The notes: generated by a model not told the origin, from the letters alone. 12,888 bases of DNA from Hymenochaete sp. R1 (GCA_019400425.1 JAFREE010000317.1:1-12888), one strand, 5' to 3'; shown: positions 1-10,442, counted from the stretch's first letter. Translations and numbers: made by a program.

Positions 1-544
1 CTGCATATCTTTGATTGAATAATAATTCGGGAAGCTATCACGGTGACGTCGAGGACGACTAAGGCTGGCAGTAATGACAATGATGAGGGAACAGAGTCGA
101 GAGGGCGACTTGAAACCGATGGACCCACAACAGAACCTGCAATTTAAGGTCGATCGACGGTATGGAGCTGATAAGCTTAGTGTGATGCGCTTTTATGTCG
201 CGATGCAATCTTACCCTATTCCTTCGGCAAGTGTCATAGTGTGAAAAACCTACACATATTGCTTGCTAGGGGAATATAGTTTCCCAGATTGTGTCCACCG
301 ACTGATACGAAAGTTCCTCTTGTATCTTAGGACGAATAAAGGCAGGGGAGGAGGGTTCTAAATTTCCATAAAAAAATATCTCAAATGAAAGCTTTCGAAT
401 TGCAGGATAAGAGCGTTGAATTTAAGATTCGTTAGGCCATTAATAGGAGGGGAAAGCATGTAACTAAAGCGGCTTGTGAGAGAAAGTTATCGATAAAGCA
501 ATAGCATGGTTTACATATTTTTATTGGCCCAGGATTCTACTTGA
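1..544. other. Non-coding 3' flank of gene A
   Basis: This AT-rich stretch lies beyond the stop codon of the minus-strand GRGG-repeat gene. I see no open frame of useful length, no tRNA-like structure and no repeat. It presumably holds the 3' untranslated region and terminator of that gene, but no polyadenylation signal could be singled out. Confidence 0.6.
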
Positions 545-3009
545 TCACACAGTCATCTGGGGAATATGAGGAAGTGGCGATGAAGGGGGCGGTACTCGAG
601 AAGATCCGAAACGCACGAGTGACGAGGGAACATTGGCTTTCGGCATCTTTTCTCGATGATATCGCGGTGCCGGGAGTGGATGAGAAAAATGGTCGGAATC
701 CACCTCATCCGAAAAATTTTCGCCATGCGAAAAATGCGGGCCGGGGTCGCGTGATAATGTTGAGTGTAAGGTATTCGAGGTCGACGTCCAACTCAGTACG
801 TGCCTTTGGCGAGGGGAATTTGACGGAGCGACGTCTTCATCGGGAGTTTCGTCCTCCGCATCGAGAACAGACTCAAGCATGGGTTTCCGTTCGTACAACG
901 AGGCTCGGGGACCGAAGGTACCACCGGATTCGGTTGAAATGGCAGAGCTCAGCGAGGCACGGGGAACATCTGCAAACGATACATGGTACCTTCGTTGGTC
1001 TATGAAATTGTCGTTTGATGTTCTTGGACGTGCATCGGGATCTATATCGGAATCTTCGTCATCGTCACCGGGGGGTACATCGTCATTCACCCATTCATCG
1101 TCGCTACAACCCTTCGTGGGGATAGGCTTTAACTCCTCGGTAGATTTGGAGGTAGTATCATCGCTCGTCATACTCGTAGTCGACTGGCCCATAAGTTTTA
1201 CGTCCTTGAGTTCTGGTGGCTGGCGATACGAGGGGAATCCAGGAGTCCCGGGCACACCGAGAACATTTTTGGTTCCTTTGCCTCGTTGGCCGGTACCCTC
1301 TGGAAGGACTGCGCTGACAAACGCCAGAAGCTCCGCTCCTTCTTTCGACTTTGATGTTTTAGGCTTACGGAGCCTCATGCTTCCACTGCGCCGTCTCCCG
1401 ACAGTATGAGGCGATTTACTAGGGTGAACCAACTCTCGATTACCCGCCCCTTGAGACGTCGCGTCTCCAACGGACGCGCTACCTAGCTGCTCCGGGTGGA
1501 TGTCAACCGTATCGAAACTGGTCGGGACAGCGACTTGCAATGCTTCACGGTTCCCAGTAACGCGACGCCAAATATGTCCAAAGCCGCGTCGAGGGACCAC
1601 AGAACCACCTCCAACCTTCTCAGACGACTTTGATCGCACTCGTGAAGGAAGACTATGCGAACGACGAATTGGATTGAACACATCCTCTCCGGCGTCGACT
1701 GCCCTAGTCTTCCCTTTCGCCATCGCACGTTCCATCCTCATCAAATTCTTCTTACTGATGTTCTTCTTGTTGGCAACTCCGATATTACCCGACCCTCCTC
1801 GACCCGTGCTACGATGGGCAAATGAATCGGCACGCGACTTCGCCATAAGAGATTGTTCAAGGGCGGCGATGCGTGCCTCGCTCTCTTGAGCTAGTGCAGC
1901 TGTTCTAGGGTGTAATTCTGTGAACGTATACAAAGAACGAATCAGTAAGCCATGGTTACAATCACCGCAATAATCAATGCTCACCGGGATTCACGCTATT
2001 CCCACCTGCTCGGACTATGACACCAGCCCCTCCACGACCCGTGCGCACACGCCGAAACAGCTCTTCATCCTTCTCCTTCTTCCCACTAAGTAGCCGAGCT
2101 TCTTTCTCCCTCTCTTCGCCCATCCGCTTTCCATCCGCGCGCTGCCTCGCATCAGCAGTGAGGTGATCTTTGTACGTCGAGCCCGTGGTGATAGGAGCTC
2201 CAGGGGTCGTGACAGAACCGAAAGTATGCGAGGTCTGAATACTTGAAGGTCGATTAGGTGAATTAGGCTCGCTATAAACTTCTTCGGCCGAATAAGACGA
2301 AGGTGACAGTCCCGACGACGACGACGATTGTGTCCTAGGAATCAAAAGCGAGAGTCCACCTCGGCGTCCATCCGCTGGGGACGAGTGCTGCGAAGAGCTG
2401 CCCGACATTGATTGGTCGGAGGTCATACGAGACATGACAGACGCCCGCGACGATTGCGAATCTGACATGCTGGTACGGAAATGAAAGGACGACGGAGAAA
2501 ACGACACGGAGTTCGATTTTGACTTGTTTTTAGCCTTGATATTGCCCAGACCACCTCTACCCGAAGAGGGAACCTACAAGGAAAGAAAACAACGGGCATC
2601 AAGTTAGATAAATAGGTCGTCATGTGAATCACGCCCGCAAGCTACGGAAGCAAAAAGAAGGGTGATTTGTATAGGAAAAAATGGAGCAGATGCAGCATCT
2701 AAGATCTGCCCTCGACCATATGAAATAGACGATTGGATAAACGGGACGCCCGGGCATAATCGAAAAATGAAGCTAAGGAAGAAACCAAGAAATAATCATG
2801 CGGCGAGAGACCTCTCAATAGAAACTCAATTGAGATATGGGCATCGGCAATGACGAAGTTCAAAAGCGTTTTGGACGATAAGACTAAAAAATTGCAACGC
2901 GACTCACCCTGCGTTTTTCCTTTGCAAGTGAATTGGACGATTCAGGGTAGCCTGGAGGAAGGCCGAGGAAAGTAGCGATGTCGTTCTGTGTCTGATGGGC
3001 TGGCGACAT
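545..3009 (-). CDS. DUF3602 / Par32-like GRGG-repeat protein (3 exons, 687 aa)
   Basis: Exons on the minus strand are 3009-2908, 2573-1985 and 1917-545. Intron 1 (2907-2574, GTGAGT...TTGTAG) is phase 0. Intron 2 (1984-1918, GTGAGC...TTCACAG) is phase 1. The joined frame is 2064 nt with no internal stop. The start ATG opens MSPAHQTQNDIATFLGLPPG. Three motifs stand out: SSGRGGLGNI (residues 37-46), TGRGGAGVI (212-220) and TGRGGSGNI (268-276). These are the hallmark of the fungal DUF3602 family, which includes yeast Par32/Amu1, a TORC1/Npr1-controlled inhibitor of ammonium transporters. That role is known for yeast; here it is only inference, since this protein is much longer. A short predicted helix (about 236-257) precedes the third motif, and an acidic tract lies at about 503-525. 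The rest is Ser/Thr-rich with R-x-x-S-like sites, suggesting phosphorylation. No membrane segment or signal peptide is visible. Confidence 0.85.
2574..2907 (-). other. Unusually long first intron of gene A
   Basis: This 334-nt intron starts GTGAGT and ends CCTTGTAG. It keeps phase 0 between the RR residues ending exon 1 and the VPSSGRGG opening exon 2. It is far longer than the 51-67 nt introns common here. An internal cassette exon cannot be excluded, but none gives a convincing peptide. Confidence 0.65.
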
Positions 3010-4571
3010 GCTGTACGGCTAGTGCCACCAAATACCAGAGGTAGTTGACAGGGGATGTGACAAGTTATGCACCTTAGCAAGAGTTGCAGTATGCTTAGTG
3101 AGGGATCGAGGGAAGGGGGAGGGTGCATGGCGATGATAACCCGGCGCATATAAATATCTGCAGAATCGAATAACGGGAGAAAGAATGCAGACATAGTTTA
3201 AGTTTCGCGCTTGCCATAGGGGGGAGGAATAGGTTACACACTACACACGTCTGAGCTGGGAACGAATACCAAAAAGTAGTATTGAAGGCTGACTGACGAT
3301 AAGCGTGTCAAGTCGGGTCGGTGCCTTCATAGCTCCCGCCGTAGCCACATAATCTCTTATGCCGTTCGCCGGATGCTTTCTCACCAAGCTGGCTTATCTT
3401 CGCCTTCGGAACGCGTAAAAAATTCTCTGACTGACTTAAGCACTTGTTGAATCCGCGCATCTCGCACATGGTGCTGAAGAGAATATGGAGGATATGGTCA
3501 GAGGTGGAAACCTCTGCACAAGTTTAGGCTGAGCATGAAGCGTCAAAGCGCACCAAAGATGTGCCCCTGATAGATGAGTGATGCGGTCAGTCAATAAAGC
3601 GTGCTTTCTCTGAGGAACAGGAGTAAAATCACGTTACAACACGCACCAACGGTACTTCAGGTACTCCCATTTGTAGTTACGCGGTGCCTCAACCACCTTA
3701 ACATCTTGATGTCCGACCTAAGTCTCCAACCTTCCATAAATCTTTGTTGTTCGTTCGCGCGCCAATCGTGGATGGAAACGGAGAAGAACCAGCTCCGCCC
3801 GAATTGCATGGGAGTCGTGTGGTTGCCTTCTCGAACAGTACAGCTTTCAGGATGCTTATCGGACGCTAGACTTGATCCAATGAGCGAGAGATTCCGATTT
3901 CTTTAGAGCTGTGAAGCGCATGGTTCGTTTAGGAAAATGTGAGGTCTTGTGCGGTTTCCGTGTATTCAATTGAGCGGGAATAACGTATAGGGGCGTGTGT
4001 ACGATGTACGTGGTTGAATAAGAAGAGGCGGTTGCGGTTGGTACCGTGTCGTGCGACGCGCGACGCGTCTCCTCGTCGACTGACTAGCGCAAGCTCTCAG
4101 GGACTCCGAGGGCCTCCTTCTCCCCCTTTAAATTTTATTCAATTACAGAACCTCCCAACTTTTACCTAGCGTAGTCAAGCAGCCCTTCAAAGTTATGTCG
4201 TCCATGCATAGCACAAGTTTAGTAGTGATACGGCTGCCATAGTTAATAGCTCTCAAAAATTGGCGGGGCCTGCGTTTAGTATCTTTCATGTCTTCCTTTC
4301 CTCAAGATTACCATCGTCCGAAAGTTAGCAACAACTCCACGAAAACATTTACTTGCATTTAGGAGACCTACTGTATACAGGTGTTTTTTTTGGAAGGAAG
4401 CTGACAACTAAGAGGGCCGTAAGAAAATAAGAATACACGTCAGATAATAACTACCGGTTGACAGTAGCGTTCGAGCAAGGACCTTCGCACACGACATAGC
4501 GTGGATTTAATATTAAGATAAGATAACGAGCCACTAAATTCTGGGAAAGAGAAGATTAGAGTGAAGCACGG
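3010..4571. other. Intergenic region between genes A and B
   Basis: About 1.56 kb without a convincing gene. It should hold the promoter of gene A at its left side and the 3' flank of gene B at its right side. Near 3147-3160 there is a TATAAATA-type element, about 140 bp upstream of the gene A start. ACGCGT hexamers, the core of fungal MCB cell-cycle elements, occur near 3411 and within a GACGCGTC palindrome near 4061-4068. These are single short matches without further support. A 306-nt open frame at 3601-3906 has no ATG start, domain or protein-like composition, so it is not called. Confidence 0.5.
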
Positions 4572-7500
4572 TCATACAGCATAGCCGGGCCCGCCGCGTT
4601 GCTGTTGTCGACCTCCACTCCCACCAGGCATGGGTCTGTCAAGGAAATCTGAACGAAGAGCCCTTATCAGCCTTTTTTTTCGATACATACATTGAACGGG
4701 TTGGAGATACGTACCAATCGGCGAGTTGAAAGTTCGAATGAGAGGGTTTAGAGTAGACGTAGTGCCGACCAAGTCGTTGTGCCGATTTACATTAGCAGCA
4801 GTCAACGGCCCAGCGCCTGCTTTCACTGTCCTCGCGCGAGTTAAATTTTCCCCGCTTCTCAACCCATCTTTTGAGCGATGTCCGCGATTAATGGTTCTGG
4901 AGCGCCCCCCTCCTCCGCGAATTGGGTCAGTGCTCACAGCGGGGAAGCCAACCTCTGCAACTGTGCTATTTGCACCAACGGTAATGAAGCTACCCGAGAG
5001 GTGGGCGTCGCTTGTTTCTCGAACATATGGTGGTCGAGGTGCTGTCATCAATGTACTTGGATGTGAATCCGCCACCGTCTCCAAAGGATGGGCCATTGTA
5101 GGTGACAAAGTACTTTCCGTGTGATGAGTCGAAGACGGAAGATGGTCAAGCGGGGGCGACATCTTCACGACTGGTGCATATTGTTCCTCAGGCGGTACAC
5201 ATCCCGGTGGATAATAAGCGGGAGCAGGAGCAGATGGTGAGGGGGGCGTCGGGAGTCGTCTCCGATTCGTTCGCGGGGAGATCAACGGGGCAGAACCTGA
5301 AGTCCCAGGACGTTGTAGCCTCTCGTCCGTTTCCACGACTTCCGTTGGGGAAGAAACGGCAGGAAGAGGTGATGAATCGAATGGTGAACGAGAAGGTTGG
5401 TCGAGCACGAGGTCCTCCACGTCGGCGTTGCCCATGTTCGCACGCGCTGTGGGAACGGTTCGCGGCATGTCGACATCCGCAGAGAAAGGATCAGCTCCGC
5501 GTTCCATCTCTCTCTCGTAAGCGCGTCTGGCTGCTTCTTCTGCACGACGCTGTGCTCTCAGGACAGGCGAGTCCGTCAAAAGATACGTAGATTTTCGTTG
5601 CAGTTGAGGTCGGGGCTGCTCCTGGCTCTTCCCTCCTAGTGAGCTCGCTTGGCTCCTTTGGCGCCTCATCTGATTATCTCGAGTGTCTTCTTCGCCGTGA
5701 AAGTTTTCTTCTGAAAACGGCAGAGATGGTATTGACACCGGCGAGTTAACCGTATTTGGAGCAGCAAGCCGTCTTATCCGTTTGGGCATGCGAAGAAGCG
5801 ATCGCGCTTTATCACTCTTTGAGGTTGATTTCGTCTTCACACCATAATGATATGGCATATCATCAAAGCGAGAAGGTTTGGCTATATCATCGTCTTCGTA
5901 CCCAGGGGTTGCCGTCATTCTCATAGGCTGCTGATCACCAGTCTGCCATGACATTTGAGTGTGAGCAGAACGCTGAGCCGAAGCTTGCTTGACTTGAAAC
6001 TCAGCCTCATACGAACGAGGGAAGAATATCTAATGAAGAGATTAGAAAGGCACCGGCAGGATACATGTGAAGAATGAATTACCAAGATAGTGCAGACCGA
6101 TGAAATGACACATCCAAGTGCCGCGACGATACTAAGTAAGTCAGTCCCCAACCTATTGAAGTCATAAGATACGCTGCTTTGCATATATTCAAGGTGATAT
6201 CATACATAGATTCATTGACATGGTGATGGGGGCGCAGTCCATCGGCACCCAAAATCAAAAGCGGGATTTGCATGAGGAATCGAAACACGACTCGTATAAC
6301 CTGCAAGTAAGAGTCAGCTTTTGAGTCCAAAAAAAAACTCATATTGAAGACTCACATTCAGCTCGAAAAACTTGTGCAAACGGATGATAATCGACGAATC
6401 TACGCCTTCGGCTTTCTGCGGCACCAAAAAATAAGCGATCGGTCTGGATAAGAAAGAGACGATTCGCCGGGTGATCTTGCTTTCCCCATGGGGTACAGTA
6501 CGGAACTGTCGGAGTGTGCGGGAGCGCGAAGCATTTTTATGCGACAAATGTGCGCACCAACGACTGGAAACCCCTCTCCACTCTGACAAATACTCTTTTC
6601 GGTATGAAATAGACTCACAACTTTGCGGAGAAACGAAGGAAACTTTATCAGAATCGGTATGAACGCGACTGTAAGGACAAGATCTCCGATGCTGCCGGCG
6701 GTGAAAAGATGGGCTTCACACTGCGAATATCGAGATTGCCGTAGTCGGATGGCCGCGTTCAGGGAGAGGGCATTAGGAGCTAGAGTTAGAAGGGGTACTT
6801 CCGAGTCCAAATATCAAGCGGAGCGCACCTTGAGTGGATCCGAGTGATATCCAATTGTAACAGCCGGTAAGAAAACGAATGCAACGATCGATCCTCCTGC
6901 CCATATGCGAAAGAATGGACTTTTGAACCAATCCGGCTGCTCGGGACCCGCGGTGATGAGGAAGAGCCAGAAGCAGAGTTCTATGCACCAAGATCAGTCA
7001 AAATCAACCGCGCATGCGTCAACTGACTGGATACAGACCTTCGAGATGGGTTATCCTGTGAGCGACACCATGATAAGAACAGCGTCAATGCTCCACAGAT
7101 CTTTGAAATGACTTTATAGAGGACCTAGAATTGACGCACATTTCAAATGACCAGGCGAAAGAGAAGACCATCATGAGAGGAAAAATCATCCGTCTGTGCT
7201 TGAGTTCCCAAAAGTTATAGGGTTTGACAAATACTGGAGATTTCATCTCAGAAGACTTTCGAGTGGACGAGCAAAACTGAGACTAACTGGAACCCGCAAC
7301 ATCCAAGTACCCTTCCTCATATTTGATGTACGCGAAGCCGAAAGAATAAATCATAATTAGCGGTATCGTTATTAGATACGTGTACTAGCAATAGACGGGT
7401 AAATAACAGTACAAGCAGATAAAACAGTAACGTACAGTCATGATTCGCTTGAAAGCTCCGGAGTACGCCGTGTTGGACCATCTAAAAGTCAGGTCAATGA

Positions 7501-8149
7501 CATGGCAATACGACTTGACCCACGAAGAACCTACCTTAGGCATCTAAAGCGGTCAAAGCGCCATAGATGGCCTAGCAGAAACGCCCCGAGCTAACAAAAA
7601 AAGCGTAAGGAGTGAGATCGGGTCCCATACAGACGTAAGATACGGAAAACTGATGGTATGCTGGGAACTGATAGGCGAAGAACACGGGGACAGAAAGAAG
7701 GACGTACTGTGGTCGAGAGGACACTCCAGACACAAAACGACGCTGGAGAAGTATGCGTCATAGCCGATCAAAGGAAGACTGGTTGCTGGCGGGGCAACAC
7801 CACGGGCGCTTGAAGAGGCGCTGGACGTAGAACACAGCTTGGACAGCTCCCTTGAAGGCGGATCAGACACCGAAGAAGCTACCAAGTGTCAACAGATTCG
7901 GGATGAAGGTGAGTGATCTTGCTGGAGAGGAAGGTCGTGGTCGTGGTTGAGGTGAAAGGAAAGGTACGTTGAACCCCCTCAAAGCCGATATCGAACACGA
8001 GCTGCCAGAGGGAGTAAGAGCGTAGGCGTAAATAAGAAGGCCGTTGAAATATCGATTAAGAGATAGCAGTGTGCGTACCTATTCGCGGTTCTCAATCTCT
8101 CCCTCCTTTCGGTTGATACAGGATATATTAGTCCATCAGGCCTATCCAT
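4572..8149 (-). CDS. Multi-spanning membrane protein with long disordered tail (about 15 exons, about 833 aa)
   Basis: Minus-strand exons: 8149-8079, 8001-7871, 7820-7801 and 7742-7644 (both uncertain), 7590-7535, 7481-7436, 7384-7288, 7233-7140, 7055-7039, 6980-6829, 6720-6619, 6415-6356, 6300-6206, 6152-6083, 6029-4715, 4648-4572. Phases match at every junction and the total is 2502 nt. The N-terminus (MDRPDGLIYPVS) is soluble. Hydrophobic segments follow at about residues 87-105, 106-118, 143-164, 189-221, 234-252, 269-290, 318-336 and 350-374, so seven or eight membrane spans. Typical loop motifs are WRFDRFRCLRW (117-127), THLEELCFW (207-215), RLHKFFELN (307-315) and FFPRS (372-376). The tail (about 378-833) is Ser/Pro-rich, with a charged helix RAQRRAEEAARRAYEREMER (about 528-547) and a proline-rich stretch (about 626-657). 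It resembles a conserved fungal polytopic membrane family, possibly receptor-like; I cannot name it or assign a substrate. Confidence 0.78.
4649..4714 (-). other. In-frame 66-nt terminal intron of gene B (optional)
   Basis: GTACGT at the 5' end, a CTGAT branch-like site 18-22 nt before the acceptor and a TTCAG acceptor define an intron. Its length is a multiple of three and it contains no stop. Both the spliced form and a retained form with 22 extra residues end in the same glycine-rich C-terminus (GGPGYAV). Confidence 0.6.
6416..6618 (-). other. 203-nt intron of gene B
   Basis: The donor GTGAGT follows FPSFLRKV and the acceptor GCCGCAG precedes KAEGVDSS, both in phase 0. It is about four times longer than most introns of the gene. 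Shorter acceptors at 36 and 55 nt lead to frames that do not connect to the next membrane segment. Confidence 0.6.
7039..7055 (-). other. 17-nt microexon in gene B
   Basis: This exon encodes only ITHLE plus split codons. It is flanked by an 84-nt intron (7139-7056, GTGCGT...CTCACAG) and a 58-nt intron (7038-6981, GTCTGT...GCATAG). It is the only path found that joins the upstream helix ending FAWSFE to the downstream LCFWLFLITAGPEQ in frame, and it rebuilds a continuous SFEMITHLEELCFW segment. Confidence 0.7.
7743..7871 (-). other. Unresolved 5' coding segment of gene B
   Basis: One reading frame runs from exon 2 (NLLTLGSFFG) through GAVQAVFYVQRLFKR to YVLLSVPVFFAYQFP, but it carries two TGA codons (7865-7863 and 7760-7758). 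A fully open canonical alternative uses a 50-nt intron, a 20-nt microexon (7820-7801) and a 58-nt intron, but it discards the protein-like GAVQAVFYVQRLF stretch. Alternatively, an 18-nt GT...AG segment (7868-7851) holds the first TGA. No choice can be made from sequence alone. Confidence 0.4.
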
Positions 8150-9017
8150 GTGCTTGACTCTGATGCCTCCGGAGAGGGGAATGAATGTTGATGCGGCTTC
8201 CGGTCTTCGCTGAATGATAATTGCAATATCAATATTAATACTCCATGATATGTGAATGGTCTACATATAGCAGAACCAGAGCATCATCGATAATTGGAAA
8301 AGACCGATGTTGGGAACAACGAGGACTTAGGGGGTTCTGGTTGTCGAAGTCGAGGCGTCTCCTGTGTTGTCGCAGATATAGATGGCATCGACGGAGCGGA
8401 GGACGGCGAGAATGTCTGCGCCAAGGCACGGCGAAACAGATCGAGGCTCCCCCGGCACAGAATCCTCTTTTTAACCGCATCGCTTACCCCATTTGGTAAA
8501 GAAGATCGTCACCTGATAACTTTATCTCAAAGATCTTTTCAAGTTTTTACTGAGTCCCTTCAAGCCTGAGCGGCCACCGTATTCTTCATATTAACTTAGT
8601 CGAGGCAACTACGATCTCTATCCAGAATTCTAGTCCGAAGTTTTTGTGGAACATGAAGCGCACGTATCATTCTCGCTCGCCGACCACTGGCAATACTGCA
8701 GCACTGTGGAACTCAGAAATATTGGGATCTTCGTCCTTCACCTTCTCTCAATCCTCGACCTTCCCCTTTCTTCTCAGCTACGCAAACGCACGCAAAATGG
8801 TTTGTAAAACAACAAGATGTCTCAAGATCATGCGACTTTGCTCTCTGATAAAGTTCGGCAGCAAAGGTACCAACTCGTTGCGTCGAGTACTTTGCAAAAG
8901 CTCGAAACTTTTCTAGGTTGGATAAAATGTTATGTTTTGTTATAACTTCCCACTTCCCGCTTTTTGCTTGCCCCTCCCTACCAACCCTCTTTCTTTCGCC
9001 TTTCACCCGCACTCCAA
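8150..9017. promoter_or_regulatory. Divergent promoter region between genes B and C
   Basis: About 870 bp separate the divergent starts of the membrane-protein gene and the first charged paralogue. The C side is pyrimidine-rich just upstream of its ATG (about 8955-9015), as is usual for fungal promoters and transcription starts. A GC-rich patch at about 8300-8500 has open frames on both strands, but none has a start codon, splice context and protein-like content together, so no gene is called. Confidence 0.5.
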
Positions 9018-9918
9018 ATGCCTCAGAATACCAAGAGACGCGGCGGTGGGCTCTTCTCGGGTCTCTTCAAACGAGACGATGGGCGGAAGACAAATGCCAA
9101 TAGAACCCAGTCTGTAAAGGTAAAAGCAAAGCAAAAGGACCCTTGGACTATGATCAAACAAGGCATGTTATCCTCTTTGGCTTTCGCTCTCGATAGTGAC
9201 GGAGAGAGGCACGATCGTATCTTTCGATGACTGATACCCGCTGTTTCTTTCTTTCTCGCATAAAGACGCAGCAATGTACGGCTGCCTTGTGACTTGTGAG
9301 TCGAACAAAGAAGAAGATAAATCACGCCTATTTCGGTCAAAGGGAAAAGAATATGTCGAATACATACGTAAGCTCGGACTTCTCTCTCGTATTCGATGCT
9401 TTCGACTGATTATGCTTTTAATAGTGGTGCCGAAGACGAAAGTTCTGCCCTACTTCTCCACGGCGAATGTAGCCAAAGAGTCGAAGAAGGTGTCGAAGAG
9501 GCCACAGCCAAAGAAGGGCCTCACGCAGCAGCTTCTGAGCACCGTCCAGAGGGGGGACAAATCCAAGAAAAAAGCGAAAGGCGCCCAGTTTACCGAACCA
9601 GGGGACAAGACCATTTCTCCACCGAAAGCAAACGTCCCTCTCATACTCTACAAGACGATACGCAAAAGCGACGCAGAAGGGGGGATGGAACGGTCCCACT
9701 GGGAATTCTTGATGAAGCTGAACAAGTGGAAGGAAACGCGCGAGGGCCAGGCGATGCGAAGGGCGTTTATGGCGTTCAATGCTGAAAAGATGCGGGAAGA
9801 TGAGAGGAGGAGCAACGAATTGGCGAGGGACGAGACTCAGGCGAGCGAGTGGTCTGAAAACATGTCGGACGCGGAGAGGCAGAAATTGCACCAGGCGATG
9901 TTGTCGACCCACTACTAG
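9018..9918 (+). CDS. Charged protein of unknown family, tandem paralogue 1 (3 exons, 244 aa)
   Basis: Exons are 9018-9162, 9272-9367 and 9425-9918. Both introns are phase 1, and the joined frame is 735 nt. The start was chosen because KRRGGGLFSGLFKR follows it, matching the paralogue downstream. Intron 1 uses a GC donor (G|GCATGT), which keeps the phase of the paralogue's GT donor. Its acceptor may be at 9265 or 9271; the two differ by two codons. Intron 2 is 57 nt with a CTGAT branch site. The protein has no signal peptide or membrane span. Blocks shared with the paralogue are the N-terminus, KKGLTQQLL, GDKSKKKAKG (about 130), LYKT, KLNKWKETR and WSENMSDAERQKLHQAM near the end. The lysine clusters could serve nuclear localisation or nucleic-acid binding, which is speculation. 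I do not recognise the family. Confidence 0.8.
9163..9271 (+). other. GC-AG intron in paralogue 1
   Basis: The intron begins GCATGT after an AAG exon end and ends GACGCAG (alternative ATAAAG six bases earlier). A CTGAT branch-like site lies about 35-40 nt before the acceptor. The nearest GT (9167) would give phase 2 and break the frame. The paralogue has a GTGAGT donor at the same codon and phase. Confidence 0.7.
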
Positions 9919-10442
9919 TTGCGTTGGCCAGATGCCAGATGCCAGGAGGTGTGAGCTTTGCGACTCTCTTTCTCTCTCTTGCGTTCCATTTTTTCAATAT
10001 TAATGACCAAAGTGGATTGCGCGGTTATTTATAGTTTATATATAGAAGGGCCGGCCCTCACTATACCCTTTCCCGACCGTTTACCCGAATTAATATCTTT
10101 TTTTAAAAGAACAGTTTCATCGAACCTTGAGCGCGCTACACTATGATACAGTAAATGCATATCCAAGCCAGTATATTTCATCGGGCACTCAAGTCCAGAT
10201 CTTCAACAGAAACTGAAAATCCGCTATACCAGTGGATAGGAGTGGAAAGTGCTTGGCCAAATCTGCAAAACGCAAAATTAGGCTAAAATGTGTCCAGTTG
10301 GGCCACCAGATAAAGCTTCGTGCATTTCTCCGACCCCCTCCCCCTCCCCCCCCCCTCTTTCTCTTCTCTCCTCCCGAATTCTTTGCTCGTATCTCCGAGT
10401 CCTACACACCCTATTTCCTTCTCAATTTGAACAGCATATAAA
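9919..10442 (+). other. Spacer between the tandem paralogues
   Basis: Holds the 3' flank of paralogue 1 and the promoter of paralogue 2. It contains a segment shared with the 3' flank of paralogue 2, the 14-mer CTGCAAAACGCAAA at 10263-10276 and a pyrimidine-rich tract (about 10326-10378) with a run of ten C. No separate gene is visible. Confidence 0.6.
10009..10074 (+). repeat. 3'-flank repeat, copy 1
   Basis: Begins AAAGTGGATTGCGCGG and continues through ATAGAAGGGCCGG to CTATACCCTTTCCC, about 90 bp after the stop codon. The same order of words occurs about 90 bp after the stop of the second paralogue, so the duplication includes the 3' region. The AT-rich middle diverges while the GAAGGGCYGGYCC core is kept. 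Confidence 0.7.

Noticed and set aside
879..1409. Plus-strand open frames opposite gene A (879-1409, 1500-1889)
   Set aside because: They are antisense shadows of the well-supported minus-strand exons, whose phases and GRGG motifs fit.
2700..2760. SYGRGQ reading inside the first intron of gene A as a fourth GRGG motif
   Set aside because: No donor and acceptor pair keeps phase 0 on both sides, and the motif breaks at the last position.
3601..3906. 306-nt plus-strand open frame in the A/B intergenic region
   Set aside because: It starts with GTG, shows no domain or biased composition, has no splice or flank context, and is a length expected by chance.
4726..5639. Plus-strand open frames inside the tail exon of gene B
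   Set aside because: They are shadows of the 1315-nt minus-strand exon, with no independent support.
7591..7643. Protein-like reading VSYVCMGPDLTPYAFF as coding
   Set aside because: It lies inside a 53-nt GTATCT...GTTAG intron; reading through it leads to a stop and loses the LGAFLLGHLWRFDRF frame.
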